Made by a program: the position numbers and the translations under genes. Positions 16,212 through 24,879 of a DNA stretch of 64,000 nt are shown here, piece after piece (position 1 is the first letter of the stretch; every line of letters begins with the position of its first letter). The notes under the pieces were generated by a model. That model made no database searches and had not been told where the DNA came from. It worked only from the letters and a program-made list of their open reading frames with translations. Where the stretch lies: NCBI RefSeq assembly GCF_037027445.1, contig NZ_JBANDL010000002.1, forward strand, positions 620,001-684,000, read 5' to 3'. This stretch comes from Lysobacter firmicutimachus (lineage in GTDB: Bacteria; Pseudomonadota; Gammaproteobacteria; Xanthomonadales; Xanthomonadaceae).

Positions 16212-16637
16212 TTGCGCCGTCGCGGCTTCCTGCTGGCGGGACTGGGCGCCACGACGCTGACGCTCTCGCCCGCGCCTGCCGGCATGCATGCGGCGTCGGA
16301 CGGACCGCCCGCGCACCGCCTGCATGCCGGCAGCCGCCTGCTGTTCGTCAGCGGGCAGGTGCCGACCGATGCCGATGGCGCAGCGCCGGAGGATTTCGAT
16401 GCGCAGTGCGCGCTGGCCTGGGACGGCGTGGAGCGGCAACTGGCCGCGGCCGGGATGGGGTTGCGGCATCTGGTCCGGGTCAACGTGTTCCTGGCCCGGG
16501 CCGGGGACCGCGGCCGCGAACGCGCGCTACGCCGGGCGCGTTTCGGCGACTGCGTGCGGCCGTCGGTCGGGGTGATCGTCACCGGCATTTACGACGAGGA
16601 CTGGCGAATCGAGATCGAGGCCATCGCGCTGGCATAG
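16212..16637 (+). CDS. Second RidA-family protein with Tat-like leader
   Basis: A 141-residue YjgF/RidA protein. It starts at TTG 16212 after GGAGG, giving LRRRGFLLAGLGATTLTLSP, which resembles a twin-arginine signal and would place it outside the cytosol. The RidA core follows (HAGSRLLFVSGQVPTDADG, HLVRVNVFLARAG, the Arg in DCVRPSVGVIV, DWRIEIEAIALA). It lies after the Tat-exported GH109-like gene, so both products may share the periplasm. If the true start is internal, the protein would be cytosolic; ATG choices after the leader would shorten the core. Confidence 0.72.
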   Translation: MRRRGFLLAGLGATTLTLSPAPAGMHAASDGPPAHRLHAGSRLLFVSGQVPTDADGAAPEDFDAQCALAWDGVERQLAAAGMGLRHLVRVNVFLARAGDRGRERALRRARFGDCVRPSVGVIVTGIYDEDWRIEIEAIALA

Positions 16638-16650
16638 GAATTCCGCCGGA

Positions 16651-17397
16651 TCAGCGCGCGCCGCCGGGCCAGCCCTCATCGCGGTGCAGGGCGCGGTAGT
16701 CGCGCGGCGTCATCCCGACCGTGGCCTTGAACTGGCGCGCGAATGCGCTCTGGTCGGTGAAGCCGCAGGCCAGGCCGACCTCGGCGATGCGCGCCTCGCC
16801 GCACAGTTCGCGCATCGCCGCTTCGATGCGCAGCTTGATCAGGCTCTGCTGCGGGCTGAGCTGGAACACGCGCTGGAAGTGCCGCTCCAGCTGCGCCACC
16901 GACAGGCCGGCCAACTGCGCCAGCGCGGCCACGCGCAGCGGCTCGGCGTAGTGCGCCTGCATGTGCGCGACGACCCGGCCGAGGCGTTCGAAGGTCGGGT
17001 CGCGGCCGTCCGGCGCGCCGAGGTCGCGCGACAAGCCGATCAGGCCGCGCCGGCCGCCGGCCAGCGGCAGCGGCCGCTTGCCGGTCAGGCACCAGCCCGG
17101 GCGGCGGTTGGGATACAGGTGCACTTCGAGCTGGTCTTCGATCGTGCCGCCTTCGAGCACACGCCGGTCCTGCTGGGCATAGCGCGCGGCGAGGCGGGCC
17201 GGGAACACGTCCTCGACGCCGCGGCCGATCACGTCCTCGCGCCGCTTCAGGCCGAGCCGGCGTACCAGGGTCAGATTGGCGTGCGTGTAGCGGCCGGCCT
17301 CGTCCTTGACGAAGAACACCACGTCGGCGAGCGCGTCGCACAGGGTCTGCATCAGGTCGGCGTCGATCCGGACCGGTGGGGCGGGCAAGGCGGGCAT
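16651..17397 (-). CDS. PAS-AraC family transcriptional regulator
   Basis: A 248-residue regulator. Residues 15-130 form a PAS domain ([31 protein letters not shown]) and 150-245 an AraC double helix-turn-helix ([48 protein letters not shown]). It is divergent from the hydroxyproline operon with about 100 bp between them. This layout suggests it is the hydroxyproline-responsive activator. ATG 17397 is chosen; an ATG 20 codons upstream at 17457 would extend it into the divergent promoter. Confidence 0.85.
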   Translation of the reverse strand: MPALPAPPVRIDADLMQTLCDALADVVFFVKDEAGRYTHANLTLVRRLGLKRREDVIGRGVEDVFPARLAARYAQQDRRVLEGGTIEDQLEVHLYPNRRPGWCLTGKRPLPLAGGRRGLIGLSRDLGAPDGRDPTFERLGRVVAHMQAHYAEPLRVAALAQLAGLSVAQLERHFQRVFQLSPQQSLIKLRIEAAMRELCGEARIAEVGLACGFTDQSAFARQFKATVGMTPRDYRALHRDEGWPGGAR

Positions 17398-17501
17398 CGT
17401 CGGCGGGCTTCGGAGGGCATTGTGAATTATGCCGAATTCCGCATCCGAGGGCGGCAAGCCGCGCTAGACCGCCGACGGCCCCCGCCGCGAGCATGTGCGG
17501 C

Positions 17502-18440
17502 ATGCATACCGTCCACGTCATCGACTCCCATACCGGCGGCGAACCGACCCGGGTCGTGGTTTCCGGCCTGCCCGATCTGGGCACCGGCCCGCTGGCCTCC
17601 CAGCGCGACCGCTTCCGTGCCGAATTCGACCCCTGGCGGCGGGCGATCGCCTGCGAGCCGCGCGGCTCCGACACGGTGGTCGGCGCGTTGTTGCTGCCGC
17701 CGCAGTCGGCGCACGCCTGCGCGGCGACGATCTTCTTCAACAACGTCGGCACGCTGGGCATGTGCGGCCACGGCACCATCGGCCTGGTGCGCACGTTGCA
17801 GTACCTGGGCCGGATCGAACCCGGGCAGCATTACATCGACACCCCGGTCGGCACGGTCGGCGCACGGCTGCACGAGGACGGACGGGTGTCGATCGACAAC
17901 GTCGAAAGCTGGCGCCATGCCGCCGGCGTGCGCCTGGACGTGCCCGGCTACGGCGAGGTGCGCGGCGACATCGCCTGGGGCGGCAATTGGTTCTTCATCG
18001 TCCGCATCGACCGCCCCATCGCGCTGACGCACGAGCCCGAACTGCGTGCTTACGCCGAGGCGATCCGGCGCGCGCTGGGCGCGCAGGGCGTGACCGGCGC
18101 CAACGGCGCCGAGATCGATCACATCGAGTTGGAGACGGCTTCGCCGACGCCGGGGCTGGACGGGCGAAACTACGTGCTGTGTCCGGGCCTGGCTTATGAC
18201 CGCTCGCCCTGCGGCACCGGCACCAGCGCCAAGCTGGCCTGCCTGGCGGCCGACGGCAAGCTCGCGCCGGAGCAGGTGTGGCGCCAGGAAAGCCTCATCG
18301 GCAGCGTGTTCGAAGGCCGCTATCGCTCCGGCGAGCGCGGCGTATTGCCGACCATCACCGGCAGCGCTCACGTCACCGCGCTCGCGCAATTGCTGATCGA
18401 CCCGAACGACCCCTTCGCCTGGGGCGTGGTGGCGCGCTGA
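17502..18440 (+). CDS. lhpA: 4-hydroxyproline 2-epimerase (proline racemase family)
   Basis: A 312-residue proline-racemase-fold enzyme beginning [20 protein letters not shown]. Catalytic Cys88 (GMCGHGTIG), Asp233 and Cys237 ([11 protein letters not shown]) are present, as in the two-cysteine hydroxyproline epimerases. It converts trans-4-hydroxy-L-proline to cis-4-hydroxy-D-proline. It is first in a very tight operon with D-hydroxyproline dehydrogenase, deaminase and semialdehyde dehydrogenase genes, which supports hydroxyproline over proline or diaminopimelate as substrate. An in-frame ATG 9 bp upstream (17493) is an alternative start. Confidence 0.9.
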   Translation: MHTVHVIDSHTGGEPTRVVVSGLPDLGTGPLASQRDRFRAEFDPWRRAIACEPRGSDTVVGALLLPPQSAHACAATIFFNNVGTLGMCGHGTIGLVRTLQYLGRIEPGQHYIDTPVGTVGARLHEDGRVSIDNVESWRHAAGVRLDVPGYGEVRGDIAWGGNWFFIVRIDRPIALTHEPELRAYAEAIRRALGAQGVTGANGAEIDHIELETASPTPGLDGRNYVLCPGLAYDRSPCGTGTSAKLACLAADGKLAPEQVWRQESLIGSVFEGRYRSGERGVLPTITGSAHVTALAQLLIDPNDPFAWGVVAR

Positions 18441-18443
18441 ACG

Positions 18444-19544
18444 ATGGCCGCATACGACCTCATCGTCATCGGCGCCGGCATCGTCGGCACCGCTTGCGCC
18501 GAACGCGCGGCGGCCGAAGGCCTGCGGGTGGCGGTGGTCGAGCCGGGCCCGGTCGGCGGCGGCGCGACCGCGGCGGCGATGGGGCATCTGGTGGCGATGG
18601 ACGACGACCCCGCCGAGCTGGCGTTGTCGCGCTATTCGCTGCAGCTGTGGCAGCGCTATGCCGGCTTGGCCGACGCCGAGTTCAGCCGTTGCGGCACGTT
18701 GTGGGTGGCGCGCACGGCGCGCGAGTACGACGGCATCGCCGCCAAGATCGCGCGCCTGGCTGCGGCCGGGGTGCAGGCCAGGCAGATCGATGCCGAAGAG
18801 CTGTATCGCCTGGAGCCTGCCCTGGCGCCGGGGTTGCGCGGCGGCATGCTGGTCGCCGACGAGGCGGTGGTCTACCCGCCGCGGGTCGCGCTGCACTTGC
18901 TCGAACGTGCCCGCGCCGGCGGCGCCGACTGTCGGCTCGGCCGGCGCGCATCGGCGCTCAGCGCGCGAGGCGTGCGCCTGGACGACGGCAGCGAGCTGAC
19001 CGGGCCGGTGCTGGTCGCGACCGGCTGCGCCCTGCCGGAACTGCTGCCGCAGCTGCCGATGCGCGCGCGCAAGGGGCATCTGGTCATCACCGAGCGCTAT
19101 CCCGGACGGGTGCGGCATCAGCTGCTGGAACTGGGCTATGCCGACAGCGCCCACGGCGACGCCGACAGCAGTGTCGCTTTCAACGTACAGCCGCGCCCGA
19201 CCGGGCAATTGCTGATCGGTTCCTCGCGCGAGTTCGGCGTCGAAGGGCGCGAGGTGTCGTGGCCGATGTTGCAGCGCATGCTCGAGCGCGCCTTCGAGTA
19301 CCTGCCGATGTTGCGCGAGCTGCAGGCCTTGCGGGTGTGGACCGGTTTTCGTCCGACCACGCCCGACGGACGGCCTTACATCGGCGCCGTCGCCGACCGC
19401 GCGCACACCTGGGTCGCGGCCGGGCACGAAGGGCTGGGCGTGACCACGGCGCTGGGCACCGCGCAGCTGCTGATCGATCAGATGCTCGGCCGCGCGCCGC
19501 AGGTCGACATGGCGCCGTTTTCGCCCGCGAGGAGTCTGCGATGA
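18444..19544 (+). CDS. D-hydroxyproline dehydrogenase, DadA-like FAD subunit
   Basis: A 366-residue FAD amine oxidase of the DadA/HcnC type. The FAD-binding GXGXXG appears as VIGAGIVGTACAERAA near residue 7. The C-terminal RVWTGFRPTTPDGRPYIG and AAGHEGLGVTTALGTAQL complete the FAD site. It follows the epimerase by 3 bp and overlaps the 2Fe-2S gene (ATGA). With the next two genes it forms the heterotrimeric dehydrogenase that oxidises cis-4-hydroxy-D-proline to pyrroline-4-hydroxy-2-carboxylate and passes electrons to the respiratory chain. Confidence 0.88.
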   Translation: MAAYDLIVIGAGIVGTACAERAAAEGLRVAVVEPGPVGGGATAAAMGHLVAMDDDPAELALSRYSLQLWQRYAGLADAEFSRCGTLWVARTAREYDGIAAKIARLAAAGVQARQIDAEELYRLEPALAPGLRGGMLVADEAVVYPPRVALHLLERARAGGADCRLGRRASALSARGVRLDDGSELTGPVLVATGCALPELLPQLPMRARKGHLVITERYPGRVRHQLLELGYADSAHGDADSSVAFNVQPRPTGQLLIGSSREFGVEGREVSWPMLQRMLERAFEYLPMLRELQALRVWTGFRPTTPDGRPYIGAVADRAHTWVAAGHEGLGVTTALGTAQLLIDQMLGRAPQVDMAPFSPARSLR

Positions 19545-19786
19545 GCGCCAAGCTATGGCTGTGGGTCAACCAGGTCGCGGTCGACGTACCGGCCGGAGCC
19601 AACGTCGCTGCGGCGGTGGCGCGCGCCGGCGCGCATTTCCGCCGCTCCTGCGGCGGCGAGCCGCGCGCGCCCTTGTGCGGGATGGGCGTCTGCTTCGAAT
19701 GCCGGGTCGAGATCGACGGCGTCGCGCATCGGCGCGCCTGTCTGGTGCCGGCGCGCGAGGGCATGCGGGTGCGCTGCGATGACTGA
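19541..19786 (+). CDS. D-hydroxyproline dehydrogenase, small 2Fe-2S subunit
   Basis: An 81-residue HcnA-like ferredoxin. The cysteines of RSCGGEPRAPLCGMGVCFEC and RRACLVP match the 2Fe-2S subunit of opine- and hydroxyproline-type dehydrogenases. The start overlaps the FAD subunit's stop, and its end overlaps the next gene by 8 bp. It should carry electrons between the two flavin subunits. Confidence 0.88.
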   Translation: MSAKLWLWVNQVAVDVPAGANVAAAVARAGAHFRRSCGGEPRAPLCGMGVCFECRVEIDGVAHRRACLVPAREGMRVRCDD

Positions 19787-21143
19787 CGCGCACGACGCCC
19801 TCATCGACGTGCTGGTGGTCGGCGCCGGCCCGGCCGGACTGGCCGCGGCGCGCGCGGCCGCTTCGCACGGCGCCCAGGTCGCGCTGGTGGATCTGCAGGC
19901 GCGCGCCGGCGGCCAGGTATGGCGGCCGGACGTACAGCGCGGCATCGCGCCGGGGCTGCATCGCGCCTTGGCCGAACTGGAACGGGGCGTACCGGTGCAA
20001 TGGCATCTGGCGACGCAGGCCTTCGCGTCCGCCCCGGGACGTTTGTTGATCGAGCAGGAACAGGGCCTGCACGAACTGCGGTATCGCAGCCTCGTCCTGG
20101 CCACCGGCGCGCGCGAGCTGCTGTTGCCGTTTCCGGGTTGGACGCTGCCCGGCGCGAGCGGCGCCGGCGCCCTGCAGGCGCTGGTCAAGCAAGGCTGGCC
20201 GATCGCCGGACGGCGCGTACTGGTGGCCGGCAGCGGCCCGTTGTTGCTGGCGGCGGCGGCCACCTTGCGTGCGCACGGCGCGCAGGTGCTGGCGATCTGC
20301 GAACAGGCGCCGGCTGCGTCGGTGCGCGGCTTCGCCGTACGGCTGTGGCGCTGGCCGGCCAAGCTGGCGCAGGCTGCGGCGCTGCGCACGCGCCTGGCCG
20401 GCGTCCCGTACCGCTGCGGCGCCTGGGTGCGCGCGGCCTATGGCGAGCGCAAGGTGAGCGAGGTCGAGATCGAAACGGCGCGCGGCTTGGAACGGATCGC
20501 TTGCGACCAGCTCGCGGTCGGATACGGTTTGGTGCCGAACCTGGAACTCGCGCGCCAGCTCGGCTGCGCGACGGTGCCGCACGGCCGCCACGCGGCCGTG
20601 CGAGTCGACGCGCGCCAGGCGACCAGCGTGGCCGGCGTGTACGCGGCCGGCGAGGCCTGCGGCATCGGCGGCATCGACTGCGCGCGCATCGAAGGCGCGA
20701 TCGCCGGACATCACGCCGCCGGCTTCGACGATGCGGCCCGCGCCCTGTACCCGCGCCGGCAACGCGCTCGCGGCTTCGCGGCGTTGCTGCCGGCGCACTT
20801 CACGGTCCGCGACGAAGTGCGCGCCTGCGCCACCGCCGACACCCTGGTGTGCCGCTGCGAGGACGTACCGCTGGCGCGCCTGCAAGGCTGGGCCGACGCG
20901 CGCGCGGCCAAACTCGCCACGCGGTGCGGCATGGGCAGCTGCCAGGGCCGAATCTGCGGGGCGGCTTTGGCCGAATTGAACGCATATCCCGTCTCTTCGG
21001 ACTCGGCTGCGGGCGCATCCCTCATGCGACCGCCGCTGTTTCCGACCCGGCTGGCCGAATTGGCCCAGGCCGGATTTTCTCCCGCCGACGCGTCGGCATC
21101 CGTTGCTTCCACTTCCATCGCATCGCAAGGATCGACTTCATGA
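19779..21143 (+). CDS. D-hydroxyproline dehydrogenase, large HcnB-like subunit
   Basis: A 454-residue pyridine-nucleotide-disulphide-type flavoprotein. FAD site VVGAGPAGLAAARAA is near residue 13, a second dinucleotide motif VLVAGSGPLLLAAA near 147, and a C-terminal BFD-like 2Fe-2S domain has CRCEDV and CGMGSCQGRICG (about 355-400). The last 45 residues are Ala/Ser-rich and unlike the family core. It overlaps its neighbours at both ends (8 bp and ATGA), consistent with fixed subunit ratios in the heterotrimer. Confidence 0.88.
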   Translation: MTDAHDALIDVLVVGAGPAGLAAARAAASHGAQVALVDLQARAGGQVWRPDVQRGIAPGLHRALAELERGVPVQWHLATQAFASAPGRLLIEQEQGLHELRYRSLVLATGARELLLPFPGWTLPGASGAGALQALVKQGWPIAGRRVLVAGSGPLLLAAAATLRAHGAQVLAICEQAPAASVRGFAVRLWRWPAKLAQAAALRTRLAGVPYRCGAWVRAAYGERKVSEVEIETARGLERIACDQLAVGYGLVPNLELARQLGCATVPHGRHAAVRVDARQATSVAGVYAAGEACGIGGIDCARIEGAIAGHHAAGFDDAARALYPRRQRARGFAALLPAHFTVRDEVRACATADTLVCRCEDVPLARLQGWADARAAKLATRCGMGSCQGRICGAALAELNAYPVSSDSAAGASLMRPPLFPTRLAELAQAGFSPADASASVASTSIASQGSTS

Positions 21144-22045
21144 GCAATGCCCCGTTCTGGCGCGGCGTCATCCCCGCCATCACCACGCCCTTCGCCGCCG
21201 ACGGCACGATCGACCACGCCTTCCTCGCCCACCATGCGCGGACCATGATCCAGGCCGGTTGCATCGGCATCGTGCCGCTGGGCTCGCTAGGCGAAGCGGC
21301 GACGCTGAGCTTCGAAGACAAGTGCGCGATCCTGCGCACCCTGGTCGAGGCGCTCGAAGGCAAGGCGCCGGTGATCCCGGGCATCGCCGCGCTGTCCACC
21401 GACGAGGCGGTGCGGCTGGCGCGCGAAGCCGAGAAGATCGGTTGCGCCGGCCTGATGGTGCTGCCGCCGTACGTGTACTCGACCGACTGGCGCGAAATGA
21501 AAGCGCACGTGGAGGCGGTGATCCGCGCCACTTCGCTGCCGTGCATGCTCTACAACAACCCGATCGCCTACAGGACCGATTTCGTGCCTGAGCAGATCGC
21601 CGAACTCGCCGCCGAGCTGCCCAACCTGCAAGCGGTCAAGGAATCCTCGGCCGACGTTCGCCGCTTCGCCGCGATCCGCGCCCTGCTCGGCGAGCGCCTG
21701 GAGCTGCTGGTCGGCATGGACGACGCGATCGTCGAAGGCGTGGCGATGGGCGCGACCGGCTGGATCGCCGGCCTGGTCAACGCCTATCCGCACGAATCGG
21801 TACGCCTGTTCGAACTGGCCCGCGACGGCGGCGCGCGCGCGGCGCAGGAGCTGTACGCCTGGTTCCTGCCGCTGTTGCGTCTGGACACCGTGCCCAAGTT
21901 CGTACAACTGATCAAGCTGGTGCAGGAACAGGTCGGCTTGGGCAGCGAACGCGTGCGCGCGCCGCGCATGGCCCTGGAGGGCGCCGAGCGCGCCGCCGCG
22001 CTGGTGGTGATCGAGCGCGCTGCCGCCACCCGGCCGGTCCGCTGA
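21140..22045 (+). CDS. lhpC: Pyrroline-4-hydroxy-2-carboxylate deaminase (DapA family)
   Basis: A 301-residue dihydrodipicolinate-synthase-fold enzyme. Schiff-base Lys167 (AVKESSAD) and Tyr138 (LYNNPIAYR) are present, with the GSLGEAATLSFEDK loop near residue 49. In hydroxyproline operons this family deaminates pyrroline-4-hydroxy-2-carboxylate to 2,5-dioxopentanoate (alpha-ketoglutarate semialdehyde). It is coupled by ATGA to the dehydrogenase gene and by a 1-bp TGATG overlap to the aldehyde dehydrogenase that uses its product. Confidence 0.9.
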   Translation: MSNAPFWRGVIPAITTPFAADGTIDHAFLAHHARTMIQAGCIGIVPLGSLGEAATLSFEDKCAILRTLVEALEGKAPVIPGIAALSTDEAVRLAREAEKIGCAGLMVLPPYVYSTDWREMKAHVEAVIRATSLPCMLYNNPIAYRTDFVPEQIAELAAELPNLQAVKESSADVRRFAAIRALLGERLELLVGMDDAIVEGVAMGATGWIAGLVNAYPHESVRLFELARDGGARAAQELYAWFLPLLRLDTVPKFVQLIKLVQEQVGLGSERVRAPRMALEGAERAAALVVIERAAATRPVR

Positions 22046-23631
22046 TGGACGCGCGCGCAGACGTCCTGCTGGAAGGCCGCTGGCAGCCTTCGCGCGACGG
22101 TGTCGGCGAGTTCCGTCCCACCGATCCCGCCACGGGCGAAGCGCTGGCGCCGGCGTTCCCGGTGTCCGGCGCCGGCGACGCGCAGGCGGCGCTGGCCGCG
22201 GCCTGCGCGGTCGCCGACGAGTTGGCCGCGGCCGATCCGCAGCGCATCGCCGCCTTCCTCGACGGCTATGCCCAGGCGATCGAGGACGATGCGGCGGAGT
22301 TGGTCGCGCTGGCCCATCGCGAGACCGCCTTGCCGGTCGAGCCGCGTCTGGCCCAGGTCGAGCTGCCGCGCACCACCGGCCAGTTGCGACAGGCCGCACG
22401 CGCGGCGCGCGAGTACGCCTGGACCGAGCCGACCATCGATACCGTCGCCGGCTTGCGCTCGCATCTGGCGCCGTTGAACAAGCCGGTGCTGGTGTTCGGG
22501 CCGAACAATTTTCCGTTCGCCTTCAATGCGGTGGCCGGCAGCGATTTCGCTTCGGCGATCGCCGCGCGCAACCCGGTGATCGCCAAGCTGCATCCTTCGC
22601 ATGCGGCGACCGGACGGCGCCTGGCGCAGCTAGCGCATCGCGCCTTGCTCGACGCCGGCCTGCCGGCGGCGTCGGTGCAGGCGCTGTACCAGCTTCGCCA
22701 CACGGAAGGCCTGCGCCTGGCCGGCGACCCGCGGATGGGCGCGATCGCCTTCACCGGCGGCCGCGGTACCGGGCTGGCGCTGAAGGCGGCGGCGGACGCG
22801 GCCGGCGTGCCGTCCTATCTGGAGCTCTCCAGCCTCAACCCGGTGTTCCTGTTCGAAGGGGCGTTGCGGGCCCGCGGCGCGGCCCTGGCGCAGGAGTTCG
22901 TGGGTTCGTGCACGCTCGGCGTCGGCCAGTTCTGCACCAACCCCGGCTTGTTGGTGGTGCCGCGGGGCGCGGCCGGCGACGCCTTCGTCGCGGCCGCGGC
23001 CGAGCGCATGGCCGCCGCGCCGGGAGGGGCGGTGTTCTCGCAAGGCGTGCGCGATCACTACCTGAGCGCCTTGGCGCAGTGGCGCAGTCTGGGCGCGTCC
23101 GCGCTGGCGGGAGACGCGCCTGCCGATGGCCCCGGTTATCGAGTGCGTCCGGCGCTGTTCTGCATCGACGCAGCGCAATTCCTGACGAAGCCTGGACTAC
23201 AGACCGAGGCATTCGGCCCGGCGAGCCTGATCGTGCGCACGGCCGATGTCGCCGAAGCGGTCGCGGTGATCGGCGCGCTCGACGGCCAGCTCACCGGCAC
23301 CCTCTACGCGGACGCCGAAGATCGCGCCGCGCGCGACGCGGTCGCGGCGGCGCTGCGGCCGAAGGTGGGGCGCCTGATCGGCGGCCGCATGCCGACCGGA
23401 GTCGCAGTGAGCGCGGCGATGAACCACGGCGGACCGTACCCGAGCACCGGTCACCCCGGTTTCACCGCGGTCGGTCTGCCGGCGGCGATCCGGCGTTTCG
23501 CTGCGCTGCATTGCTACGACCACATCGACGACGGACATCTGCCGGTCGAACTTCGCGATCGCGGCCCGGCCGGAATGATGCGCAAGATCGACGGACACTG
23601 GACCGCCTCGGCGGTGGGAGAATCGGCATGA
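22045..23631 (+). CDS. 2,5-dioxovalerate (alpha-ketoglutarate semialdehyde) dehydrogenase
   Basis: A 528-residue aldehyde dehydrogenase of the KGSADH class. Key sites are FGPNNFPFAFN near residue 153, the conserved Glu in LELSSLNPVF, and catalytic Cys297 in GVGQFCTNPG. It oxidises alpha-ketoglutarate semialdehyde to 2-oxoglutarate with NAD(P), completing hydroxyproline breakdown. GQFCTNPG and the NHGGPYPSTGHPGFT segment are typical of this subgroup. It overlaps both neighbours. Confidence 0.9.
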   Translation: MDARADVLLEGRWQPSRDGVGEFRPTDPATGEALAPAFPVSGAGDAQAALAAACAVADELAAADPQRIAAFLDGYAQAIEDDAAELVALAHRETALPVEPRLAQVELPRTTGQLRQAARAAREYAWTEPTIDTVAGLRSHLAPLNKPVLVFGPNNFPFAFNAVAGSDFASAIAARNPVIAKLHPSHAATGRRLAQLAHRALLDAGLPAASVQALYQLRHTEGLRLAGDPRMGAIAFTGGRGTGLALKAAADAAGVPSYLELSSLNPVFLFEGALRARGAALAQEFVGSCTLGVGQFCTNPGLLVVPRGAAGDAFVAAAAERMAAAPGGAVFSQGVRDHYLSALAQWRSLGASALAGDAPADGPGYRVRPALFCIDAAQFLTKPGLQTEAFGPASLIVRTADVAEAVAVIGALDGQLTGTLYADAEDRAARDAVAAALRPKVGRLIGGRMPTGVAVSAAMNHGGPYPSTGHPGFTAVGLPAAIRRFAALHCYDHIDDGHLPVELRDRGPAGMMRKIDGHWTASAVGESA

Positions 23632-24830
23632 GTCAGATCGGCGGTTTGACCCTGGAGCAGGCGCGGGCGCAACTGGCGCCGTGGAGCGAACGTGCGCCGG
23701 CGATCGGCGCCGCCGAATACCAGCAGCGCATCGAGCGCGCCCGCGCGCTGATGCGCGCACAAGGGCGCGATGCGCTGCTGATCGGCGCAGGCACCTCGCT
23801 GCGCTACTTCGCCGGTGTGCCCTGGGGCGCGAGCGAGCGCCTGGTGGCGCTGCTGCTGACGCTGGACGGCGATCCGGTGCTGATCGCGCCGGGGTTCGAA
23901 GCCGGTTCGCTGTCGCACGTGCTGCACATCCCGGCGCAGCCGCGGTTGTGGGAGGAACACGAAGACCCTCATGCGCTGGTCGCGACGACCTTGCGCGAGC
24001 GCGGCGCGAGCCGGCTGGCGCTGGACCCGGGCGCGGCGTTCGCGATCTACGCCGGCCTGCGCGCGGCGGCGCCGAACCTGGACATCGCCGACGCGACGGC
24101 GATCGTCGACGGGTGCCGCGCGCGCAAATCGCCGGCCGAGTTGGCGCTGATGTACCAGGCGACGGCGATGACCCTGCAGGTACAGCGGCTCGCCGCCGGC
24201 CTGGCCGAGGAGGGCGTGACCACCACGGCGCTGCGCCGCTTCATCGACGAGGCCCATCGTGCGCTCGGCGCCGACAACGGCTCGACCTTCTGCATCGTCC
24301 AGTTCGGCGAGGCCACCGCGTATCCGCACGGCATCCCCGGCGAGCAAAGCCTGCGCGAGGGCGAATTGGTGCTGATCGACACCGGCTGCGCGGTGCAGGG
24401 GTATCAGTCCGACATCACCCGCACCTACATCTGCGGCCGCGCCGACGCCGAGCAGACCCGGATCTGGGAACTGGAACGCGAGGCGCAGGCGGCGGCCTTC
24501 GCCGCGGTCCGTCCCGGGGTCAGCGGCGAAGCGGTCGACCGCGCCGCCCGCCAGGTGCTGGAGCGCGCCGGCCTGGGCCCGGACTACCGCCTGCCGGGCC
24601 TGCCGCACCGCACCGGCCACGGCTGCGGTATGAGCGTGCACGAGGCGCCCTACCTGGTGCGCGGCAATACGCTGGGTCTGGAAAGCGGCAATTGCTGCTC
24701 CAACGAGCCGATGATCGTGGTGCCGAACCGCTTCGGGGTCCGGCTGGAGGACCATTTCCATGTCACCGAGGACGGCGCGCGCTGGTTCACCCAGCCTTCG
24801 CCGGCGATCGACCGGCCGTTCGCGGACTGA
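23628..24830 (+). CDS. M24-family Xaa-Pro peptidase
   Basis: A 400-residue peptidase with an N-terminal creatinase-like domain (about 30-170) and a C-terminal pita-bread domain. The metal ligands are recognisable: Asp in LIDTGC, Asp in SDITRTY, His in HRTGHG, and Glu residues in SNEPMIV and LEDHFHV. M24 enzymes cleave Xaa-Pro bonds or dipeptides with C-terminal proline. It is the last gene of the hydroxyproline operon (ATGA overlap), which suggests release of hydroxyproline from peptides. Confidence 0.88.
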   Translation: MSQIGGLTLEQARAQLAPWSERAPAIGAAEYQQRIERARALMRAQGRDALLIGAGTSLRYFAGVPWGASERLVALLLTLDGDPVLIAPGFEAGSLSHVLHIPAQPRLWEEHEDPHALVATTLRERGASRLALDPGAAFAIYAGLRAAAPNLDIADATAIVDGCRARKSPAELALMYQATAMTLQVQRLAAGLAEEGVTTTALRRFIDEAHRALGADNGSTFCIVQFGEATAYPHGIPGEQSLREGELVLIDTGCAVQGYQSDITRTYICGRADAEQTRIWELEREAQAAAFAAVRPGVSGEAVDRAARQVLERAGLGPDYRLPGLPHRTGHGCGMSVHEAPYLVRGNTLGLESGNCCSNEPMIVVPNRFGVRLEDHFHVTEDGARWFTQPSPAIDRPFAD

Positions 24831-24879
24831 GCCGAGGCGCTGCGGCTGCGGCGGGCGTTTCCGGCCCGCGCGCGCCGCG

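Larger units (their letters stand above)
15693..16258 (+). repeat. 566-bp tandem duplication, copy 2
   Basis: An exact copy of 15127-15692. No extra microhomology flanks the two copies: the bases on either side differ. The arrangement leaves a complete parent gene on each side and two broken fragments in the middle. Confidence 0.95.

Noticed and set aside
14089..16637. Transposon or integrative element causing the 566-bp duplication
   Set aside because: No transposase, terminal inverted repeats or target-site duplication is seen; simple tandem duplication explains the structure.
17427..19427. A 666-codon frame antisense to the hydroxyproline operon start
   Set aside because: It opposes lhpA and the FAD subunit with correct catalytic residues, and is low in complexity.
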